51,349 nucleotides of DNA, from positions 1 to 51,349 of the forward strand of contig RKRQ01000089.1 in the NCBI GenBank assembly GCA_007571325.1, read 5' to 3'. The notes beneath the pieces were generated by a model that worked only from the letters and a program-made list of their open reading frames with translations, searched no databases and was not told where the DNA came from. Source of the DNA: Candidatus Dadabacteria bacterium. Lineage in GTDB: Bacteria; Desulfobacterota_D; UBA1144; Nemesobacterales; Nemesobacteraceae. Positions 1 to 8,349 of this stretch are shown here, one piece after another (the first letter of the stretch is position 1; each line of letters starts with the position of its first letter). The position numbers and the translations under genes are program-made.

Positions 1-87
1 GCTAGAAAGGTACTGGTCCACTTCTTAAACAGCGATCAAGATTTGTTAACCTTAATTATATTAAAATTATCAGACTGCTTAGAAATA

Positions 88-179
88 TGGCGGAGAGAGT
101 GGGATTCGAACCCACGAAGGGGCTTTCACCCCTTACTCGATTAGCAATCGAGCGCCTTCGACCACTCGGCCACCTCTCC
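88..179 (-). tRNA. tRNA-Ser (anticodon GCT)
   Basis: Read on the minus strand the sequence folds as a class II tRNA. The 7-bp acceptor stem starts GGAGAGG, the anticodon stem-loop CTCGA-TTGCTAA-TCGAG carries GCT, a long variable arm (AAGGGG/CCCCTT) follows, and the T-loop is GGTTCGAATCC. The discriminator is G and the terminal CCA is encoded in the DNA. It reads AGC/AGU serine codons. It lies just beyond the 3' end of the manC-like gene with its own candidate promoter between the two. Confidence 0.97.
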
Positions 180-196
180 CAAATTGGTGAAAGACA

Positions 197-224
197 ATGA
201 TAACTCAACGTAAACTAGAGTCAA
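197..224 (-). promoter_or_regulatory. Candidate promoter of tRNA-Ser
   Basis: On the minus strand TTGACT is followed after 16 bases by TATCAT. The predicted transcription start lies about 10 bases before the mature tRNA 5' end. The -35 box overlaps a small inverted repeat AGAGT-caaa-ACTCT. This is inferred from consensus similarity and position only. Confidence 0.45.
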
Positions 225-247
225 AACTCTGTTACACCCGACCCTTT

Positions 248-1603
248 TTAACACCTTATCAAAGAAAAAACCTCAAGAGCAATTAGAGCCTCCTGCGCTT
301 TGTTTTCAACAGTACAGTTCTCTCCGTTTTCAAGGAAAACAGTTTGCCCCGGACCGAGTTCGCTACTGCCTTCCTCACGAATGATAAGAGCTTTTCCCTG
401 GAGAATCAGCAGTCGGAGGTTTCTTGAAAATATATTCTCCGTCCTAGCAGACTTGCCGGGAAAAAGAGTCATTTTGATTACTTCTGAGAACTCGCGCTTT
501 TCAATCTTCTCCCTACTTCCCCAAGGATAGTAAACTATTGCCGCGCAGGTTGCCTCTTTCCTGCCCTCCCCTCTGAGTTCCTCTACAAACGCTCCCGCGT
601 CATTTGAGCAGTCAAGGTCTGAAATAAAAACTGCATCTCTAGTTTCAATGACAGCAATATTGTTAAGACCGTTTACGCAAATAAGCCTTGAACTGCTTTT
701 TACAAGAGAATTCTCTGTGTTTCTCGCTACTATATCCCCCTCAAAAACGTTGCCCACTGGATCTTTTGGAAAAAACTCGTAAAAAAGCCGCCATGACCCT
801 ATATCACTCCACGAAAAAGAAGACGGTATTACAACTGCACGCGAAGTCTTCTCCATCACAGCGCGATCAAAAGGGACAGAAGGAATCTTAGCATAAGCAT
901 CCGAATTGATTTTCTGATAGAAAGCTTCTTTTACCGGCGCATATATCTCAGGACAAAGAGCCGCATACTCTTCAATCACAGTGTGGACCCGGAAAACGAA
1001 CATTCCGGTGTTCCAGAAAAAATTCCCCGAGCGCAGATACTCATTTGCAACCTCGGCGGTGGGTTTTTCGACGAATTTTTTCATTCTAAGCCCACCGTAT
1101 TGAATAGATTCTCCACCCTCAATGTAACCGTATCCAGTCTCGGGTGCGGAAGGAGTGACTCCAAAAGACACTATGTAATTATCTTCGGCAAGCGAAATAG
1201 CTCTGCGCACATGGTCACGGAAATTCCCGTCGTCCCCGATAACATGATCCGAAGGAAAAACCATTATCACCGCATTTTCATTCTCAGAAGCAATATTAAG
1301 AATCCCAAGTAGAATCGCAGGGGCAGTGTTTCTCCCCACGGGTTCGGTAACAATTCTTATTTTTCCTAGAAGGTTCTTAGACCGAAGACTCTCTTCAACT
1401 AACAGACGCTGACTTTGCTCAAGCACAATAAAAATATTCTCTGCGGCGACAAGGCGGGCAGCGCGGTTAAGGGTTTCGACCAGAAGCGATTCATCTCCAT
1501 TTATGTTGAGTAACTGCTTGGGAAAAGATTCCCTTGAGAAAGGCCAAAGCCTAGTTCCTCGCCCCCCGGCAAGTATAAGGCAGTAAAGATTTTCTTTAGA
1601 CAT
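248..1603 (-). CDS. manC: Mannose-1-phosphate guanylyltransferase (ManC/AlgA type) with degenerate cupin domain
   Basis: A 451-residue protein with the nucleotidyltransferase signature LAGGRGTRLWPFSRE near residues 11-25, a lysine in the following FPKQ, and FVEKP near residue 176. These are typical of GDP-mannose pyrophosphorylases, which make GDP-mannose from mannose-1-phosphate and GTP for surface polysaccharide. In AlgA/ManC enzymes a C-terminal cupin carries phosphomannose isomerase activity, with a metal-binding HHH..EH segment. Here the region starting YYPWGSRE (about residue 360) keeps the fold outline, but the corresponding stretch reads SARTENIFSRN and the distal histidine is also missing. 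Isomerase activity is therefore unlikely. It is followed on the minus strand by tRNA-Ser and preceded, 38 bases away, by the DUF4301 gene, so the two may be cotranscribed. Confidence 0.92.
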   Translation of the reverse strand: MSKENLYCLILAGGRGTRLWPFSRESFPKQLLNINGDESLLVETLNRAARLVAAENIFIVLEQSQRLLVEESLRSKNLLGKIRIVTEPVGRNTAPAILLGILNIASENENAVIMVFPSDHVIGDDGNFRDHVRRAISLAEDNYIVSFGVTPSAPETGYGYIEGGESIQYGGLRMKKFVEKPTAEVANEYLRSGNFFWNTGMFVFRVHTVIEEYAALCPEIYAPVKEAFYQKINSDAYAKIPSVPFDRAVMEKTSRAVVIPSSFSWSDIGSWRLFYEFFPKDPVGNVFEGDIVARNTENSLVKSSSRLICVNGLNNIAVIETRDAVFISDLDCSNDAGAFVEELRGEGRKEATCAAIVYYPWGSREKIEKREFSEVIKMTLFPGKSARTENIFSRNLRLLILQGKALIIREEGSSELGPGQTVFLENGENCTVENKAQEALIALEVFSLIRC

Positions 1604-1641
1604 CTTTAGAACTGAGTTCCGGAAAACAAGTTTCTAAAAAG

Positions 1642-3114
1642 TTAATTTACCTGATGAGGCTCTTTTAGAAGGTCCCAGACAGTCTTCACCGGATTAAACG
1701 TGGTGGAAGGAACCTCAACGAAAATCGTTATCCAGTCGGACATAGAACCATTCCAGAGGCCAGGAAGCTCAAGCACCTTTATTTTTTCAGTATCAAAGGT
1801 CTTTTCGGTAATAATTCCAGTTTCCGGGTCAGTAAAATCAGACAGATTGAACTTCTCTCCCTTAAAATTCTTCACTCCGCATACAATATCGACAGGATTA
1901 AAATGAGTTGAACTCTCCCAGATAAGCTGCTGGGGTGAAGAATCCCATTTGACCTCAGCGCTTTCAACTATCTGAAGAGATTTTTTTTCTTCTCCCTCTA
2001 CCCAGAACGGACCGCCTCCAGGTTCACCCAGGTTTTTAACAACGCCGCAGACTCTAATCGGTCTGTTAAGCGCACCAAGTAGTAGCTTTTTTCTGTTGAC
2101 CTCTGAAAGCCCTTTAAGCTCCTGTGAAAGGTCCATAAAAAGCTCTTCCAAACAAAAAGAAATTATCTCCCGCTCCAAGGATTCCGCAACAGGGTCGGAA
2201 AAAAGAGCTTCTATGTAGTGAAAAACTCTTTTTTGTACTGAAAAGAGAAGTCCCCCTAGTGCCTTTTTCCATTTAACCGTATCTTTAAGAAGCCCTTTTT
2301 TTGCCACATTATCTATATTTTTTATAAAAATACAGTCATAAAAAAGTTCATTGAGGTTCTTTAGAAGCGCACCGTGTCCGGCAGGTCTTCTAAGCAGGGA
2401 CCCATCTTTGTCCAGAACAGGTGTGTTTTTCATTGTTACTGCTATCGTATCCGTTTCAGGGTCCTGAACCGAGTAAGTTACGTCAAATGAGATTCCTTCA
2501 TAGGAGAAAAGAGAAACTGCATGGTGCTGCTCTTGGACAAACTGTTCCGCAAAAGCAGGGGGAATAGTAAAATGCATAGAAGCTTTGCAACGCGAACTTA
2601 CGTATCCGAGAGCTTCTCTGAAGTGTTCGCAAAAAGCCGTCTTCGGTTCTCCTCCGTAATTATGAAAAGGCACAAGCCCTTTGGGGATATTGCCGTAACC
2701 CAAGCCCTCACTTCCCAGAAGAGTGTCGAAAAGAAGCCTGAAATTCCCTGAAGAAACAACTTCTTTTACACTCTTCCCCAATCTCTCCTCAAGCAGACCC
2801 GTAAAAGGAAATTTCCTCAAGTTCAAGAGAAACTTTTCAAGTATCTTTTCCTCCTCAGAAGTAGGAACTTTTTTGTCCGAGGAAAAAAGTTCCCGGAGGA
2901 TATTAATATCCCGGAACATTCTTGAAGCCGCTCCAGATGCCGGAACGAATTTACAGACACTCGCTTCGGAAAGAAGACTCTCGTATTTTAGCTGCAGTGC
3001 TTGGAATTCATCTTCTCTCAGTTTTCTTATACCATCGCCAATTGTCGCAGGACGAAGGAGTCTTCTTAATGGATAGCCCTTTTCAAACCGCTCAATCTGT
3101 TTCTGAACATCCAA
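1642..3114 (-). CDS. DUF4301 family protein
   Basis: Recognised as DUF4301 from RPATIGDGI near the N-terminus followed by KFVPASGAASRMFR, a conserved signature of this family; no biochemical function is established. The ORF track starts at a TTG at 3231, but the first 39 residues there look non-coding for this family. I prefer the TTG at 3114, which has GAGAG eight bases upstream and begins LDVQKQIERFEKG, matching the family's usual N-terminal region; this gives 490 residues. No signal peptide or membrane segment is visible, so it is probably cytoplasmic. It sits just upstream of the manC-like gene on the same strand and downstream of tRNA-Asp. A role linked to sugar-nucleotide metabolism is only a guess from adjacency. 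Confidence 0.8.
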   Translation of the reverse strand: MDVQKQIERFEKGYPLRRLLRPATIGDGIRKLREDEFQALQLKYESLLSEASVCKFVPASGAASRMFRDINILRELFSSDKKVPTSEEEKILEKFLLNLRKFPFTGLLEERLGKSVKEVVSSGNFRLLFDTLLGSEGLGYGNIPKGLVPFHNYGGEPKTAFCEHFREALGYVSSRCKASMHFTIPPAFAEQFVQEQHHAVSLFSYEGISFDVTYSVQDPETDTIAVTMKNTPVLDKDGSLLRRPAGHGALLKNLNELFYDCIFIKNIDNVAKKGLLKDTVKWKKALGGLLFSVQKRVFHYIEALFSDPVAESLEREIISFCLEELFMDLSQELKGLSEVNRKKLLLGALNRPIRVCGVVKNLGEPGGGPFWVEGEEKKSLQIVESAEVKWDSSPQQLIWESSTHFNPVDIVCGVKNFKGEKFNLSDFTDPETGIITEKTFDTEKIKVLELPGLWNGSMSDWITIFVEVPSTTFNPVKTVWDLLKEPHQVN

Positions 3115-3263
3115 TATAACAACTCTCTGCAGGCACGGAAAATTACCAAAAGCACTACCAGTACCTTTAGTGAAAACTATACATAAAAAACAGTATGTCC
3201 TGTGAATGGTGAAAGGAATTCGGCGGGACAAGCGTAGGATTTAGTGTGACTCTTTAATCGGGG

Positions 3264-3341
3264 TGGCGGGACCGACGGGATTTGAACCCGCGACCTCTGG
3301 CTTGACAGGCCAGCGTTCTAACCAAGCTGAACTACGGCCCC
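3264..3341 (-). tRNA. tRNA-Asp (anticodon GTC)
   Basis: The minus strand gives a canonical cloverleaf: acceptor GGGGCCG pairing with CGGTCCC (one G-U), anticodon arm CTGGC-CTGTCAA-GCCAG with GTC, T-arm GCGGGTTCAAATCCCGT, discriminator G and encoded CCA. It lies 14 bases downstream of tRNA-Val on the same strand, so the two are probably cotranscribed. Confidence 0.97.
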
Positions 3342-3355
3342 GTTTAAGAATCAGA

Positions 3356-3430
3356 TGGTGGGCGGTACAGGATTTGAACCTGTGACCCCCTGCTTGTAAG
3401 GCAGGTGCTCTCCCGCTGAGCTAACCGCCC
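3356..3430 (-). tRNA. tRNA-Val (anticodon TAC)
   Basis: The minus strand reads GGGCGGTTAGCTCAGC at the 5' end and has the anticodon arm CCTGC-CTTACAA-GCAGG with TAC, T-arm ACAGGTTCAAATCCTGT, discriminator A and encoded CCA. It lies 68 bases beyond the trxB stop codon, with a candidate promoter in between. Confidence 0.97.
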
Positions 3431-3450
3431 GTAAAAAAATGCAGGCAATT

Positions 3451-3480
3451 TGTATAACTGAATAAAAACTCGTTGTCCAA
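3451..3480 (-). promoter_or_regulatory. Candidate promoter of tRNA-Val/tRNA-Asp
   Basis: On the minus strand TTGGAC is followed after 18 bases by TATACA, in the gap between the trxB stop codon and tRNA-Val. The predicted start would lie about 13 bases upstream of the mature tRNA-Val. Consensus-based inference only. Confidence 0.4.
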
Positions 3481-3498
3481 AACCTGTACGAGGAAGAG

Positions 3499-4449
3499 TT
3501 ACAATCCATGTTCTTCTATGAATTTTTCCGCATCTATGGCCGCCATACATCCAGTTCCAGCAGCAGTTATAGCCTGCTTGTATCTTGTATCCTGTATGTC
3601 CCCCGCTGCAAAAACTCCCGCAACGTTTGTTTCAGAAGTGCCGTTTCCAGTAACCAGGTAACCGCTATCATCCATTTCGAGCTGTCCCTTGAAAATTTCG
3701 CTGTTGGGAGTATGCCCGATCGCTACGAACATACCCTGGCATTCCTTCACGTAACTCTCCCCTGTTACAATATCTTTTATCCGAACTCCCGTTACTCCAC
3801 TTTCTTTTGAACCCTGAACATCCTCAACAATGCTGTTCCAGATAAAATCTATTTTTTCGTTTTCTCTAGCCCGCTGCTGCATTATCGCAGATGCCCTGAG
3901 CTTCTCGCGCCTGTGAACTACTGTAACCCGGGTGGCAAACTTAGTGAGAAAGATAGATTCCTCCATAGCGCTGTCACCTCCTCCTACAACTACAAGTTCC
4001 TTGTCTCTGAAGAAAAACCCGTCGCACGTGGCACATGTTGAAACGCCGTAGCCCAAAAGCTCACGCTCTGAAGGAAGTCCGAGCATCCTCGCTGTCGCGC
4101 CTGAAGAAATAATGAATGTTGAGGCCAGTATCTGCTCATCTTCCGTTGATACTCGAAATGGTCTTTCGGAAAAATCAACCGCGGTTACAGCCTTCCGCAC
4201 GCATCGTGCCCCAAAACGTTCTGCCTGTTCCCTTATAAGATCCATAAGCTCAGGACCCATGATCCCATTTGGAAAACCGGGGAAATTCTCAACATCAGTG
4301 GTAGTCGTGAGTTGTCCACCCGCTTCTGGGCCCTCAAATACTAGAGGCTCAAGATTTGCCCGCGCTGAGTAGAGGGCCGCAGTAAGACCTGCCGGGCCGG
4401 AACCCATGATGACTACCTTATAGATTTGTTTCACTCCAGACCCCCGCAA
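3499..4449 (-). CDS. trxB: Thioredoxin reductase (NADPH)
   Basis: A 316-residue flavoprotein of normal TrxB length. The FAD-binding GSGPAG lies near residues 16-21, the redox pair CATC at residues 139-142, and the NADPH-binding GGGDSAMEE follows. The C-terminal ATAGD-like FAD motif reads FAAGDIQD. The enzyme moves electrons from NADPH through FAD and the cysteine pair to thioredoxin in the cytoplasm. The track start is a TTG at 4449; a GTG five codons downstream, preceded by GGGGG, is also plausible. The gene is divergent from ygfZ (107-base gap), with a TATAAA box about 20 bases before the start. No thioredoxin gene is in the window. Confidence 0.96.
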   Translation of the reverse strand: MRGSGVKQIYKVVIMGSGPAGLTAALYSARANLEPLVFEGPEAGGQLTTTTDVENFPGFPNGIMGPELMDLIREQAERFGARCVRKAVTAVDFSERPFRVSTEDEQILASTFIISSGATARMLGLPSERELLGYGVSTCATCDGFFFRDKELVVVGGGDSAMEESIFLTKFATRVTVVHRREKLRASAIMQQRARENEKIDFIWNSIVEDVQGSKESGVTGVRIKDIVTGESYVKECQGMFVAIGHTPNSEIFKGQLEMDDSGYLVTGNGTSETNVAGVFAAGDIQDTRYKQAITAAGTGCMAAIDAEKFIEEHGL

Positions 4450-4556
4450 TTTCTTTTTAGAACAGGGACTTTATACTACATTCAGGAAGTGGTTTTTCAA
4501 GGGACAGTATAAACTAATGCAGCGGGTACAACCCGTCCGTACAAACGCAGAAACCG

Positions 4557-5633
4557 ATGGAATGCACAACCAAAACTCCGCTTTATGAAAAACACTTAAC
4601 CCGTGGAGCAGTATTCTGTGAAACGGGAGGATTTTCCCTTCCCAAAAATTACGGTGACCCCGAAAAAGAAGTAAACACCGTAAGAAAATCAGTGGGGATT
4701 ATAGATGTTTCAAACAGGGGAAAACTTATCCTGTCAGGAGAAGATCACATAAAATTTCTTCAGGGAATACTTACAAACGACTTAAAGGAAAAGAGCCCAG
4801 GTACAGGGCTATACGCGGCAATACTCACACCTAAAGGGAAAATGATTTCAGATATGAGAGTTTTTAAGAAGGAAGACTCAGTGTATATGGATATAGAACC
4901 CGGCATGAGTGAGGACATAACACAACTTCTCAGAAAATTCAGACTTTCTTACAAAACCGAAGTGCTTGACGTTACAAAGGATTACTGCGTTTTGCACCTA
5001 TGCGGACCGGATTGCGGGAAATTCATAGAAAAACGCTTTGACGTCAGTATCGAACGGATGAACGAATATGATCACCGAACCTCCGGTGAGGTAAAAATAA
5101 TGAAGCTTAATAGAACTGGAGAAACCGGTTTTGACATTCTTTTTCCAAACCGAGATGCCACGGAGGTATGGGACCTCCTCCACTCCCCCTTGCAACTAGA
5201 GCTATCTGGACAGGAAGCTCTTGAAATTCTAAGGATTGAAGCCGGGATTCCTGTTTATGGAAAAGATATGGATATTTCCACAATACCTATTGAAGCCGGT
5301 ATCTGGAACGCCCTTGACTTCAAAAAAGGATGCTATGTGGGACAGGAAGTGATAGCCAGAATAAAGTGGAGAGGAAGGGTCAATTGGCATCTTGCGTATT
5401 TCGAGGCAGAGCAAGATGGTTTCCTATCACCTGAAGATATACTTTTGGTAAAAGAGAAAAAAGTGGGGAGGATAACTTCTTCTATCTACTCTCCGACCCT
5501 CGGCAAAAGGATCGCTATCGGCTATATAAGAAGGGAGTTCCGTGATTTTCAGGGAGAAATAACTGCTAAAGGGGAACAATACCATGATAAAGTAAAGATA
5601 GTGCGAAAACCTTTCCACAGAAGTTTTGAATAG
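4557..5633 (+). CDS. ygfZ: YgfZ/GcvT-type folate-binding protein
   Basis: A 358-residue protein of the aminomethyltransferase (GcvT) fold. The C-terminal signature KGCYVGQE, with its cysteine at residue 259, is diagnostic of YgfZ/IBA57 rather than true GcvT. YgfZ proteins bind tetrahydrofolate and support iron-sulfur enzymes such as MiaB. Residues 30-60 match the YgfZ N-terminal domain (GIIDVSNRGKLILSGED, then FLQGILTND). It starts at ATG 4557 with no clear Shine-Dalgarno; a small CGGGT-aca-ACCCG hairpin precedes it. It is divergent from trxB and ends about 140 bases before mreB, which appears to have its own promoter. Confidence 0.9.
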   Translation: MECTTKTPLYEKHLTRGAVFCETGGFSLPKNYGDPEKEVNTVRKSVGIIDVSNRGKLILSGEDHIKFLQGILTNDLKEKSPGTGLYAAILTPKGKMISDMRVFKKEDSVYMDIEPGMSEDITQLLRKFRLSYKTEVLDVTKDYCVLHLCGPDCGKFIEKRFDVSIERMNEYDHRTSGEVKIMKLNRTGETGFDILFPNRDATEVWDLLHSPLQLELSGQEALEILRIEAGIPVYGKDMDISTIPIEAGIWNALDFKKGCYVGQEVIARIKWRGRVNWHLAYFEAEQDGFLSPEDILLVKEKKVGRITSSIYSPTLGKRIAIGYIRREFRDFQGEITAKGEQYHDKVKIVRKPFHRSFE

Positions 5634-5652
5634 CTAAAAAAGATGCTATAAT
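5624..5652 (+). promoter_or_regulatory. Candidate promoter of the mreB operon (extended -10)
   Basis: TGCTATAAT is a perfect -10 with the TGn extension. A weak -35 (TTTTGA) lies 17 bases upstream and overlaps the end of ygfZ. The predicted start leaves a leader of about 115 bases before the mreB ATG, with AGAGG 13 bases before that ATG. Confidence 0.55.
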
Positions 5653-5773
5653 TTAAAAGCTAGTTTACATTTAGATGTCAGCCTACTTTCTTTAACTAGG
5701 TCGTATGAGGTGGATTTCTTAGCATGCCCCCATTGTAAATTAGTGTCAGCTTAAAAGAGGTAATAATAAAACA

Positions 5774-6814
5774 ATGGCATTAGGCAAGTTTTTAAAGTTT
5801 TTTTCAAACGACCTAGCAATTGACCTTGGAACTGCAAACACTCTCGTATATGCAAAAGATAACGGAATAGTGTGTAACGAACCGTCTGTGGTGGTGGTAC
5901 ATGATGTTCCGGGACAAGGATCAAGACTCATTGCGGTTGGAAAAGATGCAAGAGAGATGATCGGAAGAACTCCTGGGTCCATTAGAGCCATAAGACCTCT
6001 TCGCGATGGAGTTATAGCTGATTTCGACGCAGCCCAGAAAATGATCGAGTACTTTATAAAGAAATCCAACGGAAACAAAAGAAACTTTATACGCCCGAGG
6101 GTAATAATATCTGTTCCACTTCAGATTACAGAAGTGGAGAAAAGAGCTGTAAGAGAATCGGCCGAAGCCGCGGGGGCAAGGAAAGTATATCTTATCGAAG
6201 AAACAATGTGTGCTGCTATAGGATCCGGTATAGACGTGACGAAACCCTCGGGGCATATGGTGGTTGATATAGGAGGCGGCACCACAGGAATAGGCATTAT
6301 CGCCTTATCCGGAATAGTTGTAAGCAAATCGATCAAGGTTGGCGGAGATAAAATGGATGAAGCAATACAAAACTGGCTAAAAAGAAACCGCAATATAATC
6401 ATTGGATATAGAGCAGCAGAAGAACTTAAGAAGAAATTTTCCTCATATGCAATAGTAAGCAATGTTAAAAAAGTACAGATGAAGGTTACAGGAAGAAACA
6501 ACATTTCCGGTGTTCCTTCAATGCTCTCCATTCATATAGAAGAGATTGAAGAAGCGCTGAGAGACACCACAAATCAGATAATTGAAGCAATTTTAGAAAC
6601 TCTAGAAAGAACCCCGCCCGAACTGTCTGCCGATGTCTATGAATCGGGAATAATGCTCGCCGGAGGAGGCTCTCTTCTCAAAGGACTAGCTGAGCGTATA
6701 CAAGAAGAAACCAGCATCAAAGTAACAAGATCTGAGAACCCTCTTGACTGCGTTGTCATGGGTTCTGGAAAAGCTATTGCAAACATAGAACTTCTTAACT
6801 CGGTAGCAATATAA
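5774..6814 (+). CDS. mreB: Rod-shape-determining actin homologue MreB
   Basis: A 346-residue actin-fold ATPase of typical MreB length. IDLGTANTLVY (phosphate 1 loop) lies near residue 17, VVDIGGGTTGIGII (phosphate 2) near residue 160, and the adenosine loop GIMLAGGGSLLKG near residue 295. MreB forms membrane-associated filaments that position the lateral wall synthesis machinery. It is the first gene of mreB-mreC-mreD-mrdA-rodA. A 195-base gap before mreC leaves room for differential expression of mreB. Confidence 0.98.
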   Translation: MALGKFLKFFSNDLAIDLGTANTLVYAKDNGIVCNEPSVVVVHDVPGQGSRLIAVGKDAREMIGRTPGSIRAIRPLRDGVIADFDAAQKMIEYFIKKSNGNKRNFIRPRVIISVPLQITEVEKRAVRESAEAAGARKVYLIEETMCAAIGSGIDVTKPSGHMVVDIGGGTTGIGIIALSGIVVSKSIKVGGDKMDEAIQNWLKRNRNIIIGYRAAEELKKKFSSYAIVSNVKKVQMKVTGRNNISGVPSMLSIHIEEIEEALRDTTNQIIEAILETLERTPPELSADVYESGIMLAGGGSLLKGLAERIQEETSIKVTRSENPLDCVVMGSGKAIANIELLNSVAI

Positions 6815-7009
6815 ACACAGACAATAAGACTCTGTATCTGCTTTGCAGTTACTCTTGTTATCCGTCGTTTTTACTTGAAATTTGAGTTTTTTTTAATATC
6901 TTAATAGCAAGGAATTTCAATGCGTTGCAAGTCATTACAAAAGAGGTTTATTAACAGTATTTTTTCCTAAAAGTTGTAATTAAGTGTTTATTTACCGTTA
7001 GAAATCTTA

Positions 7010-7816
7010 ATGCGGAAGATTTTTAGTAAGTATCAGCTATTTCTATCGCTTATCCTAATAGTTGCGTCAATCAATCTGTTACCCGTACTTTTTGACCTGA
7101 AGAAGAATGAGAACAGCCTTACCACAAGATTGATGCTTAACATTAATCTTAGTTCGGGGACTTTTGCAAACTACGTTAAGGATGGAGTACGATACTATTG
7201 GGATCATTATGTTGACCTAGTAAATACAAGCATTGAAAACTCCCATTTAAAAGCACAGTTGCAGGAAATGGAAGCGCAGAACCTTGTTTTGACAGAAGTA
7301 AGGCTTGAGAACGAAAGACTTAAAAACCTTCTTAATTATAAAGACTCTTTTAAAGTAGAAATGGTGGGAGCAAAAATTATAGGAAGCAACCCTTCAGTCA
7401 TAGGACCCGGTTTCCTCATAGTAGACAGAGGGTCATCTTCAGGGATAAAAAAAGGGTCTCCCGTTTTAAATGATGTCAGAGCTATAGGAACCGTAGATGT
7501 GGTGGGTGAAAAAACTTCCACTGTAATGCTAATGACAAATACTTCAAGCGTAGCTGATGCAATTGTACAGAGAAGTCGTGTACGAGGTATAGTCGTCGGA
7601 GCAGGTAATCATTACGTTATGAAATATATCGAACAGGAGGGTGATATTATAGTCGGAGACAAGATCATATCATCCGGAAAAGATAGTATGTTCCCGAAAA
7701 GCATTGTTATAGGAACCGTAACAAAAATCGAGTTGGATAAAGGACTTAAGAAGGCAAAAATAAAACCGGAAATCGATGTGAGTAAGATTGAAGAGGTACT
7801 AATACCTATTAATTAA
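7010..7816 (+). CDS. mreC: Rod-shape-determining protein MreC
   Basis: A 268-residue protein with one N-terminal membrane segment (about residues 8-27, FLSLILIVASINLLPVLF), a coiled-coil (about residues 75-110, ending ENERLKNLLNY) and the periplasmic beta-barrel domain typical of MreC (VDRGSSSGIKKGSPVL and later motifs). MreC links MreB and MreD to PBP2 in the periplasm. There is no Shine-Dalgarno before the ATG. The preceding gap is AT-rich and contains TTGTAA and TTAGAA elements close to the start, a weak candidate for a short-leader promoter. Confidence 0.95.
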   Translation: MRKIFSKYQLFLSLILIVASINLLPVLFDLKKNENSLTTRLMLNINLSSGTFANYVKDGVRYYWDHYVDLVNTSIENSHLKAQLQEMEAQNLVLTEVRLENERLKNLLNYKDSFKVEMVGAKIIGSNPSVIGPGFLIVDRGSSSGIKKGSPVLNDVRAIGTVDVVGEKTSTVMLMTNTSSVADAIVQRSRVRGIVVGAGNHYVMKYIEQEGDIIVGDKIISSGKDSMFPKSIVIGTVTKIELDKGLKKAKIKPEIDVSKIEEVLIPIN

Positions 7817-7845
7817 TCCTCCCGTAAGTTAAATCCGATTGGAAC

Positions 7846-8349
7846 ATGATGAGAATAAACTTCTCTTTTTTTTTCTACCTTTTTTGTTCTTTTCTGTTCA
7901 TAATTATCCAGACATCAGTAATCCCGACCTCTTCATTGGGTAAATTCACCCCTGACCTCAACCTAATTATAATAATATGGCTAGCAATCAGACCTGAAAT
8001 ACCTAATCTGTTCATTCTTGCTTTTCTAAGCGGATTTTTAATGGATATCTTCTCGGCCCAGAACTTGGGATTCCATACAGTCACAAGATTCATTGTGTTT
8101 CTGGGGTTGTGGTCAAGTGTACACAGCTTCAATTACAATCCCAAAAAGCTTTCTTCCCTCCTTGTTGGGTTTTTTGCAGGCACACTCCTTTTGTACCTAT
8201 TGTTGCTTGTACTGTTTCTTTCCAAGCAAGTAGGACAGATAGAATTTTTCAGTGTTGAATTAGCACTCTATCAGGCTATTATTAACACCGTTATCGGCGT
8301 TCCAATCGTAGTGCTTTTGAGAAAACTGGATGGAGTTACTGAAGCGTAG
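7846..8349 (+). CDS. mreD: Rod-shape-determining membrane protein MreD
   Basis: A 167-residue, strongly hydrophobic protein with about five predicted membrane segments. The TPDLNLIIIIWLAIRPEIP and GFLMDIFSAQNLGFHT stretches resemble the conserved MreD core. Identification rests on hydropathy, length and position between mreC and mrdA. It starts at tandem ATG codons (ATGATG) and overlaps mrdA by 20 bases, which suggests translational coupling. Its N-terminal coding DNA contains a run of nine T. Confidence 0.9.
   Translation: MMRINFSFFFYLFCSFLFIIIQTSVIPTSSLGKFTPDLNLIIIIWLAIRPEIPNLFILAFLSGFLMDIFSAQNLGFHTVTRFIVFLGLWSSVHSFNYNPKKLSSLLVGFFAGTLLLYLLLLVLFLSKQVGQIEFFSVELALYQAIINTVIGVPIVVLLRKLDGVTEA

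Noticed and set aside
217-230. AGAGT-caaa-ACTCT hairpin after manC as a terminator
   Set aside because: Only five base pairs and no U-run follows; it also overlaps the candidate tRNA-Ser -35 box.
3115-3231. N-terminal extension of the DUF4301 frame from TTG 3231
   Set aside because: No ribosome-binding site and residues unlike the family; TTG 3114 has GAGAG at eight bases and restores the usual N-terminus.
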